64,000 nt of DNA from the NCBI RefSeq assembly GCF_040239565.1, contig NZ_JBEHWS010000012.1:1-64000 (forward strand). The letters are read 5' to 3'. The DNA is from Fulvimarina sp040239565 (GTDB lineage Bacteria > Pseudomonadota > Alphaproteobacteria > Rhizobiales > Rhizobiaceae). Both the position numbers and the translations under genes were made by a program. Position 1 is the first letter of the stretch. Every line of letters starts with the position of its first letter. The notes beneath the pieces are model-generated. The model was not told where the DNA came from, searched no databases, and saw nothing but the letters and a program-made list of their open reading frames with translations. Shown here in pieces: positions 59,612 through 64,000 of this stretch.

Positions 59612-59752
59612 TCTCTCTGCCTTCTATTCGTGATCCCGAAGACTTCGAGCTTCGGGGTTTCGCAGTTCGCGGTGCGGTCCAAGGGGCTTGGCTTGAGTAT
59701 CCCCTTTCGCCTCCCGCGAGAATACGGAAGCGTCTGGCGCTTCCTATTCCGA

Positions 59753-60283
59753 TCAGACCTTTTCGACCTGACCGAATTCCAGATCGACGGGCGTTGCGCG
59801 CCCGAAGATCGAAACTTCCACCTTGAGCCGTGAGCGCTCGTCGTCGACTTCCTGGACGATCCCGTTGAAAGAGGCGAACGGGCCGTCCGAAACGCGGATC
59901 TGCTCGCCAATGTCGAAGGAGATCGTCGGCTTCGGACGATCGACACCTTCCTGAATGTGATTCAGGATCTGATCGGCTTCCTTCTCGGTGATCGGCACAG
60001 GGCGATTGTCGGGCCCAAGAAAGCCCGTCACCTTCGGCGTGTTCTTGATCATCGAGAACACCTTGTCGGTGAGCTCGGCCTTCACCAGCACATAACCGGG
60101 GAAGAACTTGCGCTCGGCATTCACCTTGCGCCCGCGCCGCACCTCAACGACGTTCTCGGTCGGCACAAGAATCTTCTCGAACTTATCGGACAGACCCTTC
60201 TGCCGGGCCTGCTCCTCGATCGATTCGGCGACCTTCTTCTCGAAGTTCGAATATGCGTGGACGATGTACCAGCGAGCGGCCAT
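59753..60283 (-). CDS. nusG: Transcription termination/antitermination factor NusG
   Basis: A 176-residue protein. The NGN domain (MAARWYIVHAYSNFEKKVAE, FFPGYVLVKAEL, VTGFLG) binds RNA polymerase, and the C-terminal KOW domain (GEQIRVSDGPFASFNGIVQE) binds Rho and S10. It lies between secE and rplK, the classical position. Confidence 0.99.
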   Translation of the reverse strand: MAARWYIVHAYSNFEKKVAESIEEQARQKGLSDKFEKILVPTENVVEVRRGRKVNAERKFFPGYVLVKAELTDKVFSMIKNTPKVTGFLGPDNRPVPITEKEADQILNHIQEGVDRPKPTISFDIGEQIRVSDGPFASFNGIVQEVDDERSRLKVEVSIFGRATPVDLEFGQVEKV

Positions 60284-60345
60284 TAAATTCCAGAAACTCC
60301 CGATGTCGCTTTTTCAAAAAGCGCGCGCTTGAAAAGACGAAACCC

Positions 60346-60543
60346 TTAAGCGCCCGCGTTCATGATCAGGCCGACGACGTAGCCGAGGACCTGATCTGCC
60401 GCGAACAGAAAGATCGAGGCCAGCGTGACCATGATGAAGACCATGATGGTCGAAATCATCGTCTCGCGCCGCGACGGCCAGGTGACCTTCGAGGTTTCGC
60501 TGCGCACCTGCTGAAGGAACGTGAAAGGATTGGTTTTGGCCAT
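60346..60543 (-). CDS. secE: Preprotein translocase subunit SecE
   Basis: A 65-residue single-helix form. It has MAKTNPFTFLQQVRSETSKV, the conserved VTWPSRRETMISTIMVFIMV and an ending FLFAADQVLGYVVGLIMN. SecE clamps SecY. It lies between tRNA-Trp and nusG. The start at 60543 gives the conserved N-terminus; 60549 would add two residues. Confidence 0.97.
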   Translation of the reverse strand: MAKTNPFTFLQQVRSETSKVTWPSRRETMISTIMVFIMVTLASIFLFAADQVLGYVVGLIMNAGA

Positions 60544-60731
60544 GCTCACTCGACTTGGTGTTCGTCCGACAATTAGTCACGAACAAAGCGCGTGCCGGCC
60601 ACAATCGGCCTCACGCGCAATCAGTTTCAAAATCATTTAAACCCCTTGACTGTGATTCACAAGGGGGAAATCCGCGTTCATGGAACTCTCGTGCGGGCGT
60701 GAAGTCAGTCCCGCCTGTCCCAAACGCTTTA

Positions 60732-60807
<76 letters not shown>

Positions 60808-60873
60808 GTATGCGCGATGCTCTTTATGTCAGCAAAAGCGGGAAATCAACACATCTCCCCGTCTCGGCAATCA

Positions 60874-61782
60874 TTATCCTTCAGGCGGGCGCGCGACGCC
60901 CCTCACCTCTTCAGGGTTCGCGCGAGACATAAGCTTTGCACGAGCCGCGGGTTTGCGCGATGCCGGTCGTAGCCTGTCGATCAAGCGCGACATCGCCAGC
61001 GACGGCTTGATCGACCGCAGCACCAGATCGACCATTCGGTTCGTCGCATCAAGCCGCCAGGATAAAACTTGCGCCGACGCTTTGGCGAAATCGCTATCTC
61101 CGATTTCCGGAAATTCCGAGCGAAAACGTGCCAGCGGCCAAGAGCTGCGCTCGGAGCTGATGTGCGCTGTATCGAGCAGGCCCGCGGTCGTCAGCATGTG
61201 GAGAACGGTCTGCTCCCATGTCCAGTCGTGCACCGCGAGCACCCGCTGCGAGATCGAGCGGGTTCCGGTGAAGCCAAGGAGATAGATCGGGATACCCGGC
61301 CGCGCCTGAGCGAGCCAGACAGCGAGAGCAAAACCCGAACTTGGAAGGCGGTCCGCTGAATAGAGGCTCTTCAGGCGTGATGTGAGATCGAGCGCGGCGC
61401 TGTCGCTCAAACCGAAGTCCGAATCTGGGTTTAGAAGCTCATCTGGCCCAGCCTTCAGATTGACGATGCCGTGGAAGCCCCGGCCGTCAAGACTGTCGAT
61501 TGCACGGCCGATCTCGCCCTTGTAGACAAGGCCAGAGCCTGTCGGAGTAGCGCGGGTGACAAGGATGCAGTCGCGCTCAAACCGGGTTTTGAGGATCGAA
61601 AAGACCCGGTTGAAGAAAACGAAGAGCGGCTTTCTCCCGAAGCGATCGGATTCTAGCGCTGCGGCGGCCTCCTGGCTGTTGGCGACGAGGACGACACTTG
61701 TGTAATCCCCGAGATAATCCTTCGGATTCTCGACGAATTGCTTCAGCGAATGGCCGTCGGAGGGCACATCGTGACTGACCAT
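60874..61782 (-). CDS. Uncharacterised protein of the surface-polysaccharide locus
   Basis: A 302-residue protein that I do not assign to a family with confidence. It contains VVLVANSQEAAAALESDRFG, FVFFNRVF, TPTGSGLVY, then RPGIPIYLLGFTGTRSISQR and AVHDWTWEQTVLHMLTTAG. An N-terminal residue-numbering motif, a Pro-Thr-Gly segment and a late GF...HDW..E segment recall bacterial GT29/sialyltransferase-like proteins of capsule loci, but the match is by pattern only. The basic Arg-rich C-terminal tail is odd. I start at ATG 61782 (AGGAG upstream); a GTG at 61794 is also possible. It is divergent from the GT4 gene. Confidence 0.6.
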   Translation of the reverse strand: MVSHDVPSDGHSLKQFVENPKDYLGDYTSVVLVANSQEAAAALESDRFGRKPLFVFFNRVFSILKTRFERDCILVTRATPTGSGLVYKGEIGRAIDSLDGRGFHGIVNLKAGPDELLNPDSDFGLSDSAALDLTSRLKSLYSADRLPSSGFALAVWLAQARPGIPIYLLGFTGTRSISQRVLAVHDWTWEQTVLHMLTTAGLLDTAHISSERSSWPLARFRSEFPEIGDSDFAKASAQVLSWRLDATNRMVDLVLRSIKPSLAMSRLIDRLRPASRKPAARAKLMSRANPEEVRGVARPPEG

Positions 61783-62080
61783 GCGAATGCGCACTCCTTT
61801 CGGCGAACCACCGGCGACTTCTGGATCTCCCAGTATGCCCAGAACGATCGGTCAGTCGCCGAGACGATGTGGACAGGGACCGGAGGCTCTCGTATTGCCA
61901 CCGAAGAAAGTTTTGATGCAAGTCTGCAGCGCGCCCGGTTTCGAGCTTTGAATCCGGCGGCTGAGGCGAGGCTTGCAGTACCATCCGGCACGGACTGTGG
62001 CGGCCCGCATTTCGAGAACCGGCGCAGCGCGGTGCCCGCAAATTGAGCTCATCCGGGCCGATCCGCCACGAAGGACCTGT

Positions 62081-63196
62081 ATGCGCTTCGTTCTTGCGAT
62101 ATCCGAACTCTCGGGCAACGGGCCCTCCGGCAGCCGGCTGAGAATTGCCGCAGGCTTGGCCGAGCGTGGGCATGAAGTCGAGGTCCTATCGCTTACCCGG
62201 CGGTGCGACCGCGAAATCCCTCCATCCGTCCGCGTCACCCGCCTTCCCGGTGCGCCGTCCGTCTATCCTGCTCATTACGCGACGAGACTGCAGCTAGCCC
62301 TGAAACTGCGCCGCTGGTTCGCTCGCGAGAACGACCGCAAGCGCATCGATTTCGTGTCGTCGTCCTTGACGACGACCGATCGTATCGTGCGCATGGCCGG
62401 GATCGAGGGTGCCCATCACTGGATCCACATCGCGACCTCACAAGTTCTTGCAGACTCGCGATCGGAGAGGCGGCGAAAGAGACGAGCACGCTTCTTCCGC
62501 AATCTGTATGATGGCCGGAAGGTCATCGGCGTTTCACAGGGCGTCGTCGACGACCTCGCGCTGCTCGGCGCAGTGCCCGAGCAATCTCGAATAATCTATA
62601 ATGCCTACGACATCGAAGCAATTCGGTCGAAGCGGGCGGATATACCGTCCGATCTGCCGAACGGGCCGTTCATCCTGCATGTCGGCAGATTTGCGCCGGC
62701 GAAGCGCTACGACGTCCTTTTCGACGCATATCGGCGTTCCGGCCGGCCGGAAAAACTCGTACTCCTTACGCCGCCATCGCCCGAACTCCAGAAGATGATC
62801 GCCGACCGTACGAGCGAATCGCGGGTCGTTGTCGCAGGTTTCCGGGAGAACCCGTTCCCGTTCATGGCCGCTGCGTCGGCCCTCATTCTCAGCTCGGACC
62901 GCGAGGGGTTTCCGAACGTCCTCCCAGAAGCACTCATCTGCGGAACGCCGGTCGTTTCGACCGATTGCCCGGCGGGCCCCAGCGAAATTCTTACCGGCCC
63001 CTATGCGCGCTGGCTCTCTCGGACTGGCGATGCGGAAGCCCTCGCAAAAAACCTCAAAGACGTCCTCGAAACACCCTACGAAACGGCACCCCTCGTGGAC
63101 GAACGCTTTACCCTCAGCTACGCTCTTGAGGGGATCGAGGAGATCGCGGCGTCATCGGGGGCTCCCTTCCTTGGAAAACCGCGGTTTTTCGTCTGA
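62081..63196 (+). CDS. Family 4 glycosyltransferase
   Basis: A 371-residue GT-B glycosyltransferase starting MRFVLAISELSGNGPSGSRL, with the N-terminal Rossmann domain (RIAAGLAERGHEVEVLSL), then PFILHVGRFAPAKRYDVLFD, and the C-terminal donor-binding part ALILSSDREGFPNVLPEALI followed by GTPVVSTDCPAGPSEIL. The E-x7-E of the GT4 family is clear (EGFPNVLPEAL). AAGGA precedes the ATG. The GT2 gene starts directly after its TGA, so the two are co-transcribed. The sugar and acceptor are unknown. Confidence 0.92.
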   Translation: MRFVLAISELSGNGPSGSRLRIAAGLAERGHEVEVLSLTRRCDREIPPSVRVTRLPGAPSVYPAHYATRLQLALKLRRWFARENDRKRIDFVSSSLTTTDRIVRMAGIEGAHHWIHIATSQVLADSRSERRRKRRARFFRNLYDGRKVIGVSQGVVDDLALLGAVPEQSRIIYNAYDIEAIRSKRADIPSDLPNGPFILHVGRFAPAKRYDVLFDAYRRSGRPEKLVLLTPPSPELQKMIADRTSESRVVVAGFRENPFPFMAAASALILSSDREGFPNVLPEALICGTPVVSTDCPAGPSEILTGPYARWLSRTGDAEALAKNLKDVLETPYETAPLVDERFTLSYALEGIEEIAASSGAPFLGKPRFFV

Positions 63197-64000
63197 ATGT
63201 CCAACGCTCCCTTCCTCACCCTCTTCACACCGACCTTCAATCGCTCGGATTTGTTGCCGCGCACCTACGAGAGCATACGGCGGCAGAGATTCCGCGACTT
63301 CGAATGGATCATCGTCGACGATGGCTCGACCGATGATACACCGCATCTGATCGCGCGATGGAAGAAGGAGGCGAACTTCGAAATTCGAGCGTTCAGTCAA
63401 CCCAACAGCGGACGGCACATCGCCATTGATCGCGGTGTCGCGGAAGCTAGAGCACCGCTCTTCATGATCCTTGATTCCGACGATTGGCTCGTCGAAGATG
63501 CTCTGCTTGCCGCGCACGATCTGTGGCAAGCTGTTCCCGAAGACAAAATGAGCAATACTGCCGGTCTCTGGGCCTTGTGCGCCAAACCCGACGGGAGCTT
63601 AGCCTGCACGCCCTATCCGAGCGACGTCTTCGACGGCAACACGATCGAGATCAAATCCAAGCACGGCTTTGCCGGTGAGTCCTGCCACCTTATTCGGACC
63701 GATGTTCGACGGCTCTTTCCGTTTGCCGATTTCGGCGAGAAGTATTGCCCTCCGAGCCTCGTCTGGAACCGGATCGCCCAGGAGTACGAAATGCGCTTCG
63801 TCAATCGCGTGTTGCAGTACAAGGAATATCAGGCATCCGGCCTTACGCTCGCGGGCGACCGGAAGATGCGGACTAGTCCACTCGGCATCCGGCAGATGAA
63901 CCTCGAACTGACCGAAACGAAAGTTCGCTTCGTATCCGAAGATATGAGGCGGAAGGCCATGCGGCGATACGTGCAAGCCTCACTTCACGCAGGCATAGGA
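63197..64000 (+). CDS. Family 2 glycosyltransferase, cut by the window end
   Basis: The reading frame is open for 268 codons to the end of the window, so the C-terminus is missing. It starts MSNAPFLTLFTPTFNRSDLL, with EWIIVDDGSTDDTPHLI and FMILDSDDWLVED (DxD metal site) and later KHGFAGESCHLIRTD. These are standard GT-A, GT2 motifs. The ATG follows the GT4 stop without a gap, so translation may be coupled. Confidence 0.9.
   Translation, partial: MSNAPFLTLFTPTFNRSDLLPRTYESIRRQRFRDFEWIIVDDGSTDDTPHLIARWKKEANFEIRAFSQPNSGRHIAIDRGVAEARAPLFMILDSDDWLVEDALLAAHDLWQAVPEDKMSNTAGLWALCAKPDGSLACTPYPSDVFDGNTIEIKSKHGFAGESCHLIRTDVRRLFPFADFGEKYCPPSLVWNRIAQEYEMRFVNRVLQYKEYQASGLTLAGDRKMRTSPLGIRQMNLELTETKVRFVSEDMRRKAMRRYVQASLHAGIG

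Noticed and set aside
61973..62080. N-terminal extension of the GT4 gene from 61973
   Set aside because: The 36 added residues are not glycosyltransferase sequence, and a good ribosome site stands before the ATG at 62081.

Overview
The window is high-GC chromosomal DNA that looks like an alphaproteobacterium of the order Hyphomicrobiales (Rhizobiales). The evidence is an Omp25/Omp31-type outer-membrane beta-barrel, a DUF2948 protein, a perfect FNR/FixK-type box in front of a universal stress protein, a PhaR/PhaA polyester locus, and the order tRNA-Trp, secE, nusG, rplKAJL, rpoBC, rpsL, rpsG, fusA, tuf, then the whole S10-spc-alpha cluster ending in rplQ. Family level is a guess; Aurantimonadaceae-like marine rhizobiales would fit.

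Layout. Positions 1-9800 are mixed housekeeping and envelope genes: an IS30 transposase tail, a GNAT acetyltransferase, an outer-membrane protein, a LolA-type protein, ispG, a lytic transglycosylase, a tandem UspA protein, ispA, mtgA and rpmF. Two genes here are decayed: a hemerythrin-like gene and a bile-acid:sodium symporter gene. Positions 9965-14193 hold a nitronate monooxygenase, the divergent phaR/phaA pair and a patatin-like lipase. Positions 14303-23797 hold a lipoprotein, the nuclease PdeM, a SulP transporter with a UspA partner, a glycosyltransferase, a DUF2948 protein, an acid phosphatase, and lpd preceded by a secreted DUF4241-like protein whose stop codon overlaps the lpd start.

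Positions 24060-27284 are a small plasticity spot around tRNA-Ser(UGA). It contains an intact IS481-type element beside a decayed copy of its own 3' end, a frameshifted secreted EF-hand gene, and a broken IS630 element inserted into the last codons of that EF-hand gene.

Positions 28479-60543, all on the minus strand, are the transcription/translation supercluster. It has about 35 genes and is intact. Intergenic signals divide it: terminator hairpins after rplQ, between rplO and secY, after tuf and after rpoC; long hairpins between rplL and rpoB and between rpoB and rpoC; and a 400-base rplJ leader. The cluster starts behind tRNA-Trp. The right end (60874-64000) is a surface-polysaccharide locus with an uncharacterised protein, a GT4 and a truncated GT2.

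Most of the window is ordinary core genome. I see no CRISPR array, prophage, toxin-antitoxin pair or complete new system. The most unusual items are the signal-peptide/DUF4241/ankyrin-like protein coupled to lpd, the EF-hand and IS630 wreck, the collapsed hemerythrin gene, the three copies of a 9-bp motif in the phaR-phaA gap, and the terminator inside the ribosomal-protein cluster.
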